Origin: Rhododendron vialii
Lineage: Eukaryota; Streptophyta; Magnoliopsida; Ericales; Ericaceae
Assembly: GCF_030253575.1 (NCBI RefSeq)
Contig: NC_080557.1
Location: 36,692,001 to 36,756,000, forward strand
Direction: 5' to 3'
DNA: 64,000 nucleotides
The translations under genes and the position numbers were made by a program. Positions 45,293-55,887 of this stretch are shown piece by piece. Each line of letters starts with the position of its first letter. The first letter of the stretch is position 1. The notes below the pieces were generated by a model. The model was not told the DNA's origin. It made no database searches and saw nothing but the letters and a program-made list of their open reading frames with translations.

Positions 45293-46997
45293 GGGGAAAT
45301 TACATATCAGTGGAGAAAGGGGTAAATAATGCCCAAGTGATGGAGAGGTTTTTTCAAAATTCCATAAATATGGAACGGAGGAAAAATAATTCCCCATACA
45401 TGAAACGGAGGAAAAATAATTCTCCATACATGGAGTCCGAATCTGGATATCATAAGTTGCCATTTCTATAAATTTAAGTTGCTCCTTCTATGTACCTAAG
45501 TTGCCCCTTCTATGAAACTAAGTTGCTCCTTCTATGAATTTCCTGGGTATTCAATTTCTTGAGTATTTCTTCAATCTCCTTACCATTTCTATTATTTTTT
45601 GAGAAATTTGGAATCTGGGTTACTTGTAGATTTGCATGAAACGAACCAACTGAAATTCTCTATGTATGAAATGGAGGAAAAAAATTCCCAAAACAAGAAG
45701 TCGATTTGTAGTCAAATCTGAGTTTGAATCTAAGTTGCTCCTTCTATGAATTTAAATTGCCCTTTCTATGCACCTAAGTTGCCCTTTCTATGAACTTAAA
45801 TTACCCCTTAATTAGCTAGTAGCATAACTTCTTCACATTTTCAAGTAAAACCAAACAAGAAATTTTAAGTGGCAATTCCTAAAATCTAAAAGCAAAAGTA
45901 TAAAGTGGATGTTAGAAAACATATATCTTATTTTCTCTATCATTTTTTTTTTAAAATTAGCCAAAATACACTAATCTCAAAATACTTTAAAAACTCAAAT
46001 CTACAAGTAACTCAGATCTCAAATTTCTCAGAAAATAATAGAAATGATAAGGAGATTGAAGAAATGCTCAAAAAATTGAATATTTAAGAAGTTCATAGAA
46101 GGGACAACTTAGGTTCATAGAAGGGACTTAAGTCTATGAACCTAAATCTATCCGCTTCTACATAAATCTATGAACCTAAGTTGTCCCTTCTATGAACTTC
46201 TTAAATATTCAATTTTTGAGCATTTTTTCAATCTCCTTATCATTTCTATTATTTTTTGAGAAATTTGAGATCTGGGTTACTTGTAGATTTGAGTTTTTAA
46301 AGTATTTTGAGATTAGTGTATTTTGGCTAATTTTTTAGAAAGAGAAATGATAGAGAAAATAAGATATATGTTTTCTAGCATCCACTTTATACTTTTGCTT
46401 TCAGATTTTAGGAATTGCTACTTAAAATTTTTTGTTTGGTTTTACTTGAAAATGTGAAGAAGTTATGCTACTAGCTAATTAAGGGGCAATTTAAGTTCAT
46501 AGAAAGGGCAACTTAGGTGCATAGAAGGGGCAATTTAAATTCATAGAAGGGGCAACTTAGATTCAAACTCAGATTTGACTACAAACCGACTTCTTGCTTT
46601 GGGAATTTTTTTCCTCCGTTTCATGCATAGAGAATTTCAGTTGGTCCGTTTCATGCAAATCTACAAGTAACCCAGATTCCAAATTTCTCAAAAAATAATA
46701 GAAATGGTAAGGAGATTGAAGAAATACTCAAGAAATTGAATACCCAGAAAATTCATAGAAGGAGCAACTTAGTTTCATAGAAGGGGCAACCTAGATACAT
46801 AGAAGGGGCAACATAAATTCATAGAAATGGCAACTTAGGAGATCCAGATTCGGACTCCATGTATGGGGAATTATTTTTCCTCCGTTTCATGTATGGGGAA
46901 TTATTTTTCCTCCGTTCCATATTTATGGAATTTTGAAAAAACCTCTCCATCACTTGGGCATTATTTACCCATTTCTCCACTGATATGTAATTTCCCC
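45293..46997. mobile_element. Mutator-like hairpin element with ~850 bp arms, TSD TAGAAACTT
   Basis: The full 1705 bp is two near-identical inverted arms meeting around 46140. Ends are GGGGAAATTACATATCAGTG and CACTGATATGTAATTTCCCC. TAGAAACTT flanks both sides (45284-45292 and 46998-47006), and the empty site is intact in the left repeat copy near 269. The arms hold many degenerate copies of a word like CTAAGTTGCCCCTTCTATGAA. No transposase is present. A transcript through it would form a very long hairpin. Confidence 0.9.
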
Positions 46998-47584
46998 TAG
47001 AAACTTCTTGCTTAGTTTGTTTTTGAAATATTTTTATTTTTCTTTAATATATATTTTGCCACATGAAAGTGTGTGCCATTTAAATTAGTACACATTTTAG
47101 CTATTCCATTGGAATATCATTCACTCTACAACTAATTAATACCCACTGAATAGGTTTCAATTATATCGAAATATAATCTACTCTCTAGCCATCACATTTC
47201 AACTCCAACCAAACCTTCATTTTCTTTGTTTTCCAAATTATTGGCTTCTTTTCATACTTCAAAATGAAAAAAAAAAAAAAAAAAATTCACTTTTGCTTCT
47301 TGATATGAAGATTCCACAAAATAATATTAAAAAAAAAAATCTACATTTTCCTTTAACATAGGTCTAACGTCTGATTCAATATTTGTAATAATGGGTCTCC
47401 AAATATATATCAAACAATAATCTATCAAAAAAATAAAATTGGATGGGTTTATTTGGATGAGTTTAATTTTGTACACTTATATTTAATAAATATTATACAA
47501 AACCTTGGGGCATTTCTTTTCTTTTTCCAAATTCTTTTAAACCCAAGGGAAAAAAGCTTGAGAGAATTTTAGAATCGAAAATGA

Positions 47585-47970
47585 TATATGTACCGATCGT
47601 GTGTAGGGAAACCGTACCGATCGGCTGCACCGGGCCGTCTCCGATCACCGGACGGCCAATCCGAACCGTCCAAAAATTTTTTTTAAAAAAACCGAGGGGC
47701 CATTTGAGGGAATCAACGGCATCCGATGTGTGTATGATGCTTGATCTAAACAACCTTTTTTCATGTATATATATACACATATACATATACACGAAAAAAT
47801 GGTGTTTAGATCAAGCACTATACACACATCGGATGCCGTTGATTCTCGCGAGGGCCCCTCGGTTTTTTTTTTTAAATTTTTTGGACGGCTCGGATCGGCC
47901 GTCCGGTGGCCGGAGACGGCCCGGCGCGGCCGGTCGGTACGGTTTCCCTACAAATCTGTTGGTACACATA
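47585..47970. mobile_element. Foldback MITE with GC-rich ends
   Basis: The arms pair along their length. TGTAGGGAAACCGTACCGA and its counterpart CGGTACGGTTTCCCTACA are the most conserved, then GGCCGTCTCCG and CGGAGACGGCC, then the ATCCGATGTGTGTAT and ATACACACATCGGAT blocks. They meet at a (TA/CA)-rich loop near 47775. The outer limits are approximate. Confidence 0.8.
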
Positions 47971-48107
47971 GCATGACTCTTTTAGAATAGAGTCTGTGTT
48001 TAAAAAATGTTTTGTTTTCGTCCCAATAGGATGAATTTTCGTAATTGCCTCTTCATTTTGAATTTGATGGTAACAGATGTGTTTATTGGGAAGCAAATAA
48101 AATACAA

Positions 48108-48838
48108 GTGTTACAACCTGTACAATTGATACTCAAGGAACTAAAATAGAATTTGTTGTGAAACCGTTTTACAAGAAACTTCCCTTAATTAAAAGCTTGC
48201 AAAGATTTGAAATCCATGCCTCCACCGCCATCTCTGCAATCCTTACCCCCACCGCCTTTGATATGCTCAGCTTTTCCCAATCCAACTATTGGATTTTCTT
48301 AAAGAACCACCTAATCCCTTTCCCTGCAAAGAAGAATGGTCAGTCTCTTCATACCTTTTATCTTTCTTTTTTTTAAAAATCTCCGTACTCTTATTTGTGG
48401 GACCCATTCAAAAACTTCATTTGTACAAATTAATCTCATGTATTGTGCAAAGAAAAATTTCATGTATTGTGCAAAGAAAAGTATCTACTCAGAAAATTAG
48501 TTTAATCGGACATTAGTACTACTAAAACAAGTACTATTTGAAAAAATAGACTAAAATTAAATAGTTGAGGGGTGGACTAGATTGAATTGATACTTGAAGG
48601 ATGAAGAAAAAAACAAGGCAATAGCATAGGGACGAAAAGGCTAAAGTTGTATTCCGAATAGGATTAGGACTTACGGTTAGGAGTATATATAATGTACTCC
48701 GTATATCATTGACAGTAATATTATTACGTGTTTGAAGTTCAGTTCCGAAGCCCAAAATCGAGAAGAAAGAGCTGCGGACGAAGGTCTCTCTCTCTCTCTT
48801 CTCGCGGTGTCTCTCTGTCGTCTTTGTCGGTATTTTTC
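48108..48838 (+). promoter_or_regulatory. Promoter and 5'UTR of CWC22 copy 2, third copy of the shared 5' region
   Basis: From GTTACAACCTGTACAATTGA onward it runs in the same orientation and nearly the same sequence as 24529-25345 in front of CCT8, but without the 132 bp MITE found there. A TATATATAAT box is at about 48683, followed by the TTCAGTTCCGAAGCCC block and a CT-rich leader. After GGTCTCTCTCTC the leader departs from that of CCT8 and matches CWC22 copy 1. Confidence 0.8.
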
Positions 48839-50602
48839 ATGGCTTCCAAATTCGTTGAGGAGCGTTTCGGTAGGGTAGAGAGAGAAAGGGTTAAACGAGA
48901 TAGAAAAGAGGTAGTTGTTGTTGATGATGATAGATGTAAGAGGAGCAAAAGTAGTAGTGAAAGCAGCGATGATGGTGATACGAAGCACACCAGTACGAGG
49001 ACTGTGTCGTTTCAAGGAGCTGCTACTCTCAGGGCTTACCTTCCCCCTTTCAGGGTTTCCCGAATTTTGAAAGATGTGGAGGTCGACAAGACCTCTGTTG
49101 AGTACCAGAGATTGTCTTGGGATGCTCTAAGGAAGAGTATTAACGGGCTGGTCAATAAAGTGAATGCAACCAATATTAAGAACATAATTCCTGAACTTTT
49201 TGCGGAGAATTTAGTTCGCGGTAGAGGTCTGTTTTGTCGAGCGTGTATCAAGTCTCAGATGGCCTCCCCTGGTTTCACGGACGTCTTTGCTGCTTTGGTT
49301 GCCGTGGTCAATACTAAGTTCCCACAAGTGGGTCATCTTTTGTTGAGGAGGTTAATTTTGCAGCTCAAGCGAGCTTACAAACGCAATGACAAGCCCCAAC
49401 TATTAGCATCTGTTAAATTCGTGGCGCATCTTGTGAACCAGCAAGTGCTTCATGAGCTTGTGGCTTTGGAGCTGCTCATCCTTTTATTGGACAAACCTAC
49501 TGATGACAGTGTGGAGGTAGCAGTGGGTTTCGTCACCGAATGTGGCTCAATTCTCCGAGATCTTTGCTCCCATGGCTTGCATGCAATATTTGAGCGTTTT
49601 CGTGGGATTCTTCACGAAGGAGAAATTGGCAAAAGAGTCCAGTTTCTGATCGAGGGTTTATTCGCGATAAGAAAAGCCAGATTTCAGGGGTACCCAGCTG
49701 TTCGTAAAGAATTGGACCTTGTTGAGCAAGATGATCAGCTAACTCATGAAATCTCTCTACAGGAGGAAGAATTGGACCCCGAGAATGCTTTGGATGTCTT
49801 CAAACTGGATGCCGAAGCTGTGGCAAATGAGGAACACTACGAGCAACTGAAAAAGACAATACTTGGTGACGAGTCTGAAGATGAAGCAGATTCAGTAGCA
49901 GGCTCAGGAGATGAGGATGGTGAAGACTCTGATATTGAAGAGGACGAGGAGCAGATGAAAATAAAGGACGAGACGGAGACAAATCTGGTAAACCTTCGGA
50001 GGACAATTTATCTAACAATTATGTCTAGTGTTGATTTTGAGGAAGCTGGCCACAAACTATTGCAAATTAAACTGGAGCCTGGTCAAGAGATGGAACTGTG
50101 CATCATGCTTTTGGAATGCTGCAGTCAAGAGAGAACGTATGTACGGTATTATGGCCTTCTGGGGCAGCGGCTCTGCATGATCAACACGATCCACCAGGAA
50201 AATTTTGAGAAATGCTTTGTGCAACAGTACTCTATGATTCATCGCCTGGAGACTAATAAGCTGCGCAATGTGGCCAAGTTTTTTGCCCATTTACTTGGCA
50301 CGGATGCTCTTCCTTGGGACGTTTTAGCTTATATACGGTTGACTGAAGAGGACACTACCTCATCTTCCCGTATTTTCATCAAGATTCTCTTCCAAGAATT
50401 GTCAGAGCAACTTGGGATTCGCCTGCTGAATGAACGTCTTTCTGACCCCACAATGCAGGACTATTTTGAGTCGATCTTCCCCAAGGATAGTCCGCGGAAT
50501 TCCAGATTTTCCATCAACTTCTTCACTGCTGTGGGCCTTGGCGGCATTACAGAGAGCATGCGAGAATACGTGAAGAGCAACGCTCCATGCCTTATCATGT
50601 AG
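48839..50602 (+). CDS. CWC22: CWC22-like pre-mRNA-splicing factor, copy 2, intact and intronless
   Basis: 587 residues from MASKFVEERF. I chose this ATG because it matches copy 1; the frame extends 37 codons upstream but that part lies in the shared 5'UTR. A short basic/serine-rich start (1-75) is followed by MIF4G (about 88-275) with SINGLVNKVNATNIKNIIPE, an acidic linker (about 350-375), MA3 (about 385-505) and the C-terminal block INFFTAVGLGGITESMREY. CWC22 recruits eIF4A3 in the spliceosome for EJC loading and is needed for splicing. Compared with the usual plant protein it lacks the long RS-rich N- and C-terminal tails and ends at CLIM. Together with the lack of introns this suggests a retrocopy or a shortened paralogue. 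The open frame and conserved core suggest function. Confidence 0.92.
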   Translation: MASKFVEERFGRVERERVKRDRKEVVVVDDDRCKRSKSSSESSDDGDTKHTSTRTVSFQGAATLRAYLPPFRVSRILKDVEVDKTSVEYQRLSWDALRKSINGLVNKVNATNIKNIIPELFAENLVRGRGLFCRACIKSQMASPGFTDVFAALVAVVNTKFPQVGHLLLRRLILQLKRAYKRNDKPQLLASVKFVAHLVNQQVLHELVALELLILLLDKPTDDSVEVAVGFVTECGSILRDLCSHGLHAIFERFRGILHEGEIGKRVQFLIEGLFAIRKARFQGYPAVRKELDLVEQDDQLTHEISLQEEELDPENALDVFKLDAEAVANEEHYEQLKKTILGDESEDEADSVAGSGDEDGEDSDIEEDEEQMKIKDETETNLVNLRRTIYLTIMSSVDFEEAGHKLLQIKLEPGQEMELCIMLLECCSQERTYVRYYGLLGQRLCMINTIHQENFEKCFVQQYSMIHRLETNKLRNVAKFFAHLLGTDALPWDVLAYIRLTEEDTTSSSRIFIKILFQELSEQLGIRLLNERLSDPTMQDYFESIFPKDSPRNSRFSINFFTAVGLGGITESMREYVKSNAPCLIM

Positions 50603-51385
50603 CTATTTGTCAATATGGGGCCAATCTGATAGGGTGAAGCTCTGCAACTGTAGCCTTTACTGTGGAAGTCAGATTGTTTGTTTGTTTACAGCTTTTCAAT
50701 GGCCTTTTATTAGGCACTTTGTAGTGCAGGGTTGGGTTTGTCCTTTACTGGTAGTAGGTAGCTGTGCTTTGGGTTTTATCATCGATTCAAGTGTTGCAGT
50801 TGTTTCTTTCTTGTTCTAACAGTGATAGCATCAAAGCTTTTGAATATGACTTTAAATTTGATGACGACCTGATCATTTCTTGGTTATGATTAGTATTCTT
50901 TGTTAGTGCAATCCTCATTTTTGCTGGTAATCTTTTGCTTGAAGCATTGCAATTTTATGTCCCTGGAAATGAAAACGTTATGAGAAATGGGATCAAGACA
51001 TCTATATCCTTTTAGAGTGGGGTGTGAGCCAGCTTCAATTTTGGGTTTCCCTTAGTGATAGTTAGATAGATATGTAAAATTATGTGAGTATGGTGACCAT
51101 TGGGTAGTTTTGGACAAGAAATTTTGCTTAACCATGTGGATATGTATGTCGTGCTTTATTGTTGTAATTGATATTTAGTATTTTTCAACCGTTGTTTTTG
51201 TTTAGTTCCTGGCCAAAACAAGGTTGATTAGTATTACTCTTCTTTTTTTCTTTTTTTCTTTGGGGGGGGGGGGGGGGGGGGAGGAGGGGAGTTGTTTAGC
51301 TTTCTGAAGTTGTAGGATCGAGATGGTGTGCACTCCATTGGATTCGACGATGCTGCAAATTGATTAGGTCTGGATCTAATCAATA
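50603..51385 (+). other. 3' flank of CWC22 copy 2 with G-run and degenerate E2F exon
   Basis: It matches 20383-19640 in inverted orientation. A G-run at about 51263-51281 is followed by a degenerate E2F winged-helix start near 51300-51365 (DGVHSIGFDDAAN, with stops). It is probably part of the CWC22 3'UTR or just beyond it. Confidence 0.6.
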
Positions 51386-52110
51386 ATAGTGCAATCTGAT
51401 AGGGTGAAGCTCTGCAACTGTAGCCTTTACTGTGGAATGCAGATTGTTAATTTGTTTGTTTACTGCTTTTCAGTGGCCTTTCATTAGAGACTTTGTAGAG
51501 CAGGGTTGGTTTTGTCCTTTCCTGGTAGTATGTGGCCGTGCTTTGGGTTTTAACCTAGATTCAGGTGTTGCAGTTCTTTCTTTCTTGTTCTTACGGGGAT
51601 ATGATCAAAGCTTTTGAATATGACTTTCAATGTTGACATGGTCATTTCTTGGTTATGACTTATGATTATAGTTCTTTGCTAGCGCATGCCTTACTTTTGA
51701 TGGTTATGTTTTGCTTGAATTATTGCAATTTTATGTGCCTGGAAATGAAAACTGTATGAGAAATGGGATCAAGATATCTAAATCCTCTAGTGTGTGGGAC
51801 TGTGGGGTGTGACTTCACTGTTGGGTTCGCACCAACGAGGGGTGTGAGCCAACTTCACTGTTGGGTTCGCACCAACGAGGGGTGTTTCCTTTATAGAAGT
51901 AATAGATACTGTAATAGACAGATGTGTAAAATCATTTGCGAATATAGTGACCATTGGGGAGTTTTGGACAAGATATTTTTGCTTAACCATGTAGATATGT
52001 ATTTCGTGCTTTATTGTTGATTGATGTTTAGTATTCCAATTTCCAACTGTTGTTTGTGTTTAGTTCGCCGCCCAAACAAGGTTGATTTGTATTTGTTTTT
52101 TTGGGGTCAG
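51386..52110 (+). repeat. Second tandem copy of the CWC22 3' flank
   Basis: It starts again at GCAATCTGATAGGGTGAAGC and runs parallel to 50620-51260, with small differences and a local 47-48 bp tandem duplication near 51809-51885 (GGGTTCGCACCAACGAGGGG twice). It has no counterpart in the left arm at this place. Confidence 0.75.
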
Positions 52111-53255
52111 TTTTCTGAATATATACGATCGAGATGGTGTGGACTCGATTGGATTGGACGATGCTGCAAACAGATTAGGTCTGGATCTATGTCTATACTC
52201 TGGTTCTCTCTTTATTTATTTTCTTTTTTACCCAAGTATTTTTGGTTACCTATTGTGTTTATTGAACCTATTCGATGTGGCAGGTGTAGAAAGACGGCGC
52301 ATTTACAACATTGCGATCAGTTTAGATAGTTTTGGCTTATGCTCTTTTTCATTTCTTTCGCTTCTGATTAGGGTTCTTTAATTGAGCTGAATTCTGCTAC
52401 TCATTGGATTGATCAATTTCTGAGGTTTTGTCCAGAAAAGCGAAGAATCAGTATTTTTGGTGGGATTCCTTGGGCTTTAGATACGCTTAAAGTACTCAAA
52501 ATTTTGATCGTTATATATCAAAAAGACCTAGAAATTGGGAGTGGAAGTTTCTGAATGTTACCCTAGTTTGATTTGTTCCGGAGGAAGTATTGAATAAGAA
52601 CTTGTCTACCCCAGTTGCAGCTATCAGATTGTTATGTATGGTACCTACTACCTAGGATCTAGTTTTTTGTGATTTTATTTTTTCGCTTACCCATTCTTTG
52701 GCCGCTAATGCTGAGTAAAGATGAGGCAAGCAAAAGAAACTTAAATGCTGGTAATAGTTGCGGGTATATTTTGTTCCTGGATTATGAAGAATTAGTATCA
52801 ACTCAGACAATTGAACTAGTACTAGGTTCAGATTATGGGGTACAAGAAAGTCTTTTATGAATCCATTATGCCAATTTGATGAGTTCATGATGTGCCGTTT
52901 CACTTGTGGTTGTGTTTAGATGACCCACTTTGTGTTTGGCTTCAAATGTTGGAGTGGTTGGAACTTCGAACTACTGCTGCACTTTTTAACACATGGACAA
53001 TCGTGAGCAACGTTTTCGTGAAATATTTTCTTGTGAGGTACCCAACTCAACCTGGATGCTGCACACAATTGGAGATTCTTATGTGCTTGTGTGTGTCTCT
53101 ATGATTGTATTGACAGAATGGAGTTCTATTATGCTTTTCATATTCTTCTCTGAATAGTCAATTTGAGCTTCTTGCAATAGGTTTCACATGACAATCGTTT
53201 TGCAGGGCTTCCGAATTCGAAAGCTGATAGGAAAGAGAAACCCTTGGTACCCTCC
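52111..53255 (+). pseudogene. E2F/DEL-like gene fragment, module 3 (best preserved)
   Basis: Exon 52111-52178 gives FLNIYDRDGVDSIGLDDAAN and RLG, ending at a GT donor. Exon 52284 to about 52335 follows a CAG acceptor and gives GVERRRIYNI, then a diverged ISLDSFG. Together these are the first part of the winged-helix DNA-binding domain of plant E2F/DEL cell-cycle factors (family form GVERRRIYDIVNVLESVG). The remaining domain and the second winged helix are missing. A later exon-like block (about 53206-53250, NSKADRKEKPLVPS) leads straight into a CWC22 fragment. It is a fragment, not a functional gene. Confidence 0.8.
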
Positions 53256-54310
53256 AGGAATTGTCAGAGCACCTTGGGATTAGCCGGTTGAATTGATGTC
53301 TTTCTGATCCCACAATGCAGGACTATTTTGAGTAGAGAATCCCCAAAGATAGTCTGAGGAGTTCCAGATTTCCCATCAATTTTTTCACTGCTGTGGGCCT
53401 TGGTGGCACTACAGAGAGCCTATGAGAAGACATGAAGAGTGTTCCATGTCTTATGATGTAGCAATTTGGAGATTATAGTGCCAATCTGATAGGGTGAAGC
53501 TCTGCAACTGTAGCCTTTTCTGTGGAAGGTAAATGGTTAGTTTATGGCTTTTTACAGGGTATTTTTAGTACAGGGTTAGTTTCATCCTTTCCTGGTAGTA
53601 TCTAGCGGTGCTTTGGGTTTTATTGAGATTCAAGTGTTTCAGTTGCTTCTTGTTCTTCCAGTGATACCATCAAAGCTTTTGAATATGACTTTCAATTTGA
53701 TGGCAACAAGGACATTTCTATGTTATGATTATTACTCTTTGTAAGTGCATGCCTTATTTTTGGTGGTTATGTTTTGCTTCAAGCATTGCCATTTTGGTGC
53801 TTTCTTCTGGAAAAAAGAAAAAAGAAGTGACTTGATTATTGTCCCGTCCTCCCCGGTCCCCATTATCCCTTCCCTTGCTGACATTAATTCCTAAACCAGT
53901 TTTGACTTGCGGTTGCAAAGCTGATCCCTGGTCTCATTTTTTGCAGCGAGTAATCTGTGACTTGATCTCCAGCACAACCTTCAAAATACAGCATAGCACA
54001 CGTTCAAAGTTATCTATTTGCACATTCCATTTCTGTGACTTGATCTTGCAGCACAGCATGAAAATAGATAGCATAGCACACGTTCATAGTTATCTATCTG
54101 CACATTCTATTTCTGAAGTAGTTATACTAAAAGGTGGCTCCGATGTGGGTAGGTTCGTACTCTTCTACATTGAATGATTGACCAATCTGGCCGCATGAAC
54201 TTTTTTAACATGACACTGTTCCTATCCTATTAAACCATGAAAAGTATCAACTTGGGATGCTTTTCTCTTTCAGAGAAAAAAGATGATTAACTTGTGTGTT
54301 TCTTCAGGGA
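53250..54310 (+). pseudogene. CWC22 3'-end fragment plus 3' flank, plus-strand copy
   Basis: From GAATTGTCAGAGCACC onward it resembles the last 210 bp of CWC22, with several stops, then repeats the 3' flank (GCCAATCTGATAGGGTGAAG at 53481). It mirrors 17000-18060 on the minus strand. There is no open frame. Confidence 0.85.
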
Positions 54311-54450
54311 ACTTGTGTGTTCTAAATGCTTGAAGATGCAATCAACTTGGGACACATTTCTCTTCAGAGAAAAAAGATGATTAACTTGTGTGTTTCTTCA
54401 GGGAACTTCTGCGTTCTAAATGCTTGAAGATGCAATCTAATTGTTCTCTG
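54249..54450. repeat. Tandem duplication of about 100 bp
   Basis: The two units run from CAACTTGGGA to GAAGATGCAATC (starts near 54249 and 54343) and share the block GATTAACTTGTGTGTTTCTTC. The left arm near 17000-17080 has a single unit. Confidence 0.85.
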
Positions 54451-55310
54451 CAGACAACAACCAGTTGGATACATCTTTGCCAATTAAAAGAGAGTACGTA
54501 ATAGGGAAACTGAGAGTACGTGTATGGCTTACCATATTTTGCCCTTGCTATTTGGTTAAAGGGCATGATGGTGTTTTCAATCTTTTTTTTTGGAAACCAA
54601 TAAGTCCAAGAAGCCAGATCTTTTTTTTGGGATTGGTCCGACTAGATGGTCTTGTAATCATTGGCATTGTTTGGCTGGAGAAATCCTATTGATGTACTAA
54701 AGACAGGTTTTGGGCCAATTTCCCTCTATTGGGTTTGGTTGAAGAGTAAGAGTTCATCAGTTTTGTAGTTGTGGTTTGTGTAGAGTCATTGCACAACTGA
54801 ATAATGCTCCAAGCCTCTGACCATCTCGACCCTCTCGGCTTCAATCTCAAGCATTAGACCTCCTTTTGCCTTCCCTCTCCTTCGCACCAAGGGAAAGCTT
54901 TGAATCACGTGTGGACTGTAGACTGCAAGAAGCAAAAGTGGTACATCATTCTCAAAAAGAAGGAAAACCTAAAACAGCAGTCGTTTTGCATGTGTTCTTA
55001 CAGACTTTTGTCACGGTGTACTATGTGTTTTTATTGTAGGTTCTTGACTGGCAAAATCTTCTAACTGTAAGGTCGGAAACCTTTTCTCCATTTAAAATGA
55101 CAAAAAGGCTAGATTTCTTTCTTTGTGGGTTTGTTTCCGGTGAAAATATGGACCTTGATACGCTGATGAACTGTTTTGATCTTCGTCTTATTTTCTTTGT
55201 GCAATATTGTAGATGCTTTTGTCACATCTGTAGATTTCGAATAACGAAAAAGTTTTCTTTTGCCTGCAGTCAAATTTTTTAAAATTGTACGAGCAAACAA
55301 AAGAAAACTA
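54450..55310. other. Stretch without a recognised gene
   Basis: It lies past the end of the inverted duplication. Short frames (for example 54441-54692) show no known domain. Confidence 0.4.
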
Positions 55311-55315
55311 AATTC

Positions 55316-55549
55316 ATGGCAGACTTTTTCAAATTCTTGGTTTTGTTTTTTGCTTCTTATGTCTCTATGCGTGCTTTGCCTGCAGAGATGCCACATCCGG
55401 TTGAGATTGACGCAGAGATGGCAGCAACGAGAGCGAAGAATCTCCCACCAGCCGTCCGATTCGAGGCCACAGACACCAGCGTCTGGATTCCTCCTCCACG
55501 CAATCCAATCCGACGTAAGCTCCTCCTCTCTTTTTCCAAGCCGTCTTAG
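55316..55549 (+). CDS. Small hypothetical ORF, 77 residues
   Basis: It starts MADFFKFLVLFFASYVSMRA, which reads like a signal peptide or membrane anchor, followed by a segment with EIDAEMAATRAKNLPPAVRF. An overlapping frame (to 55751) and a third frame nearby (MAKMAQDPAVVVALTIIL at about 55719, hydrophobic) suggest that a short multi-exon gene or its remains may lie at 55300-55800. I do not recognise it. Confidence 0.25.
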   Translation: MADFFKFLVLFFASYVSMRALPAEMPHPVEIDAEMAATRAKNLPPAVRFEATDTSVWIPPPRNPIRRKLLLSFSKPS

Positions 55550-55887
55550 ATCGTCAGAACAGAGTCAGATGTTTGGAAAGAACAAAAGAAGAAGTCTAGT
55601 CCACCATCACCATATGATGGATGCTAAGGTTGCGAAAGACTTGAGTGCCGCGATTGTTGTGGAAAAGATCTTAGGTAGGACGAATTACGTTCATTTAGCC
55701 ATGCTTCCGAAAGGGGAATGGCCAAAATGGCGCAGGATCCTGCGGTGGTAGTGGCCTTAACAATTATTCTTGTTGTTTTTGGGGCGGTGATAACAGGTAT
55801 GTACTGGCCTTCCCTTTCATGAAGAGAAAATCAAATGACACCAAGATCCCAAAAAGTACGAAGATGACTTCTTTTCTGTGCAGTTTA

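Larger units (their letters stand above)
44713..47395. repeat. Right copy of the AT-rich repeat seen at 1-880
   Basis: Same orientation and block order as 1-880. It is expanded by a 275 bp hAT-like element (44947-45221) and a 1705 bp hairpin element (45293-46997). It abuts the truncated end of the beta-galactosidase fragment. Confidence 0.8.

Noticed and set aside
48728-48838. In-frame 37-codon N-terminal extension of CWC22 copy 2
   Set aside because: The upstream ATG lies in the leader shared with CCT8, its peptide comes from CT-rich DNA, and copy 1 has the family-like start at the MAS codon.
51763-52020. 85-residue frame containing a repeated LHCWVRTNEGC-type segment
   Set aside because: It comes from a local tandem duplication in the CWC22 3' flank, not from a protein-coding repeat.
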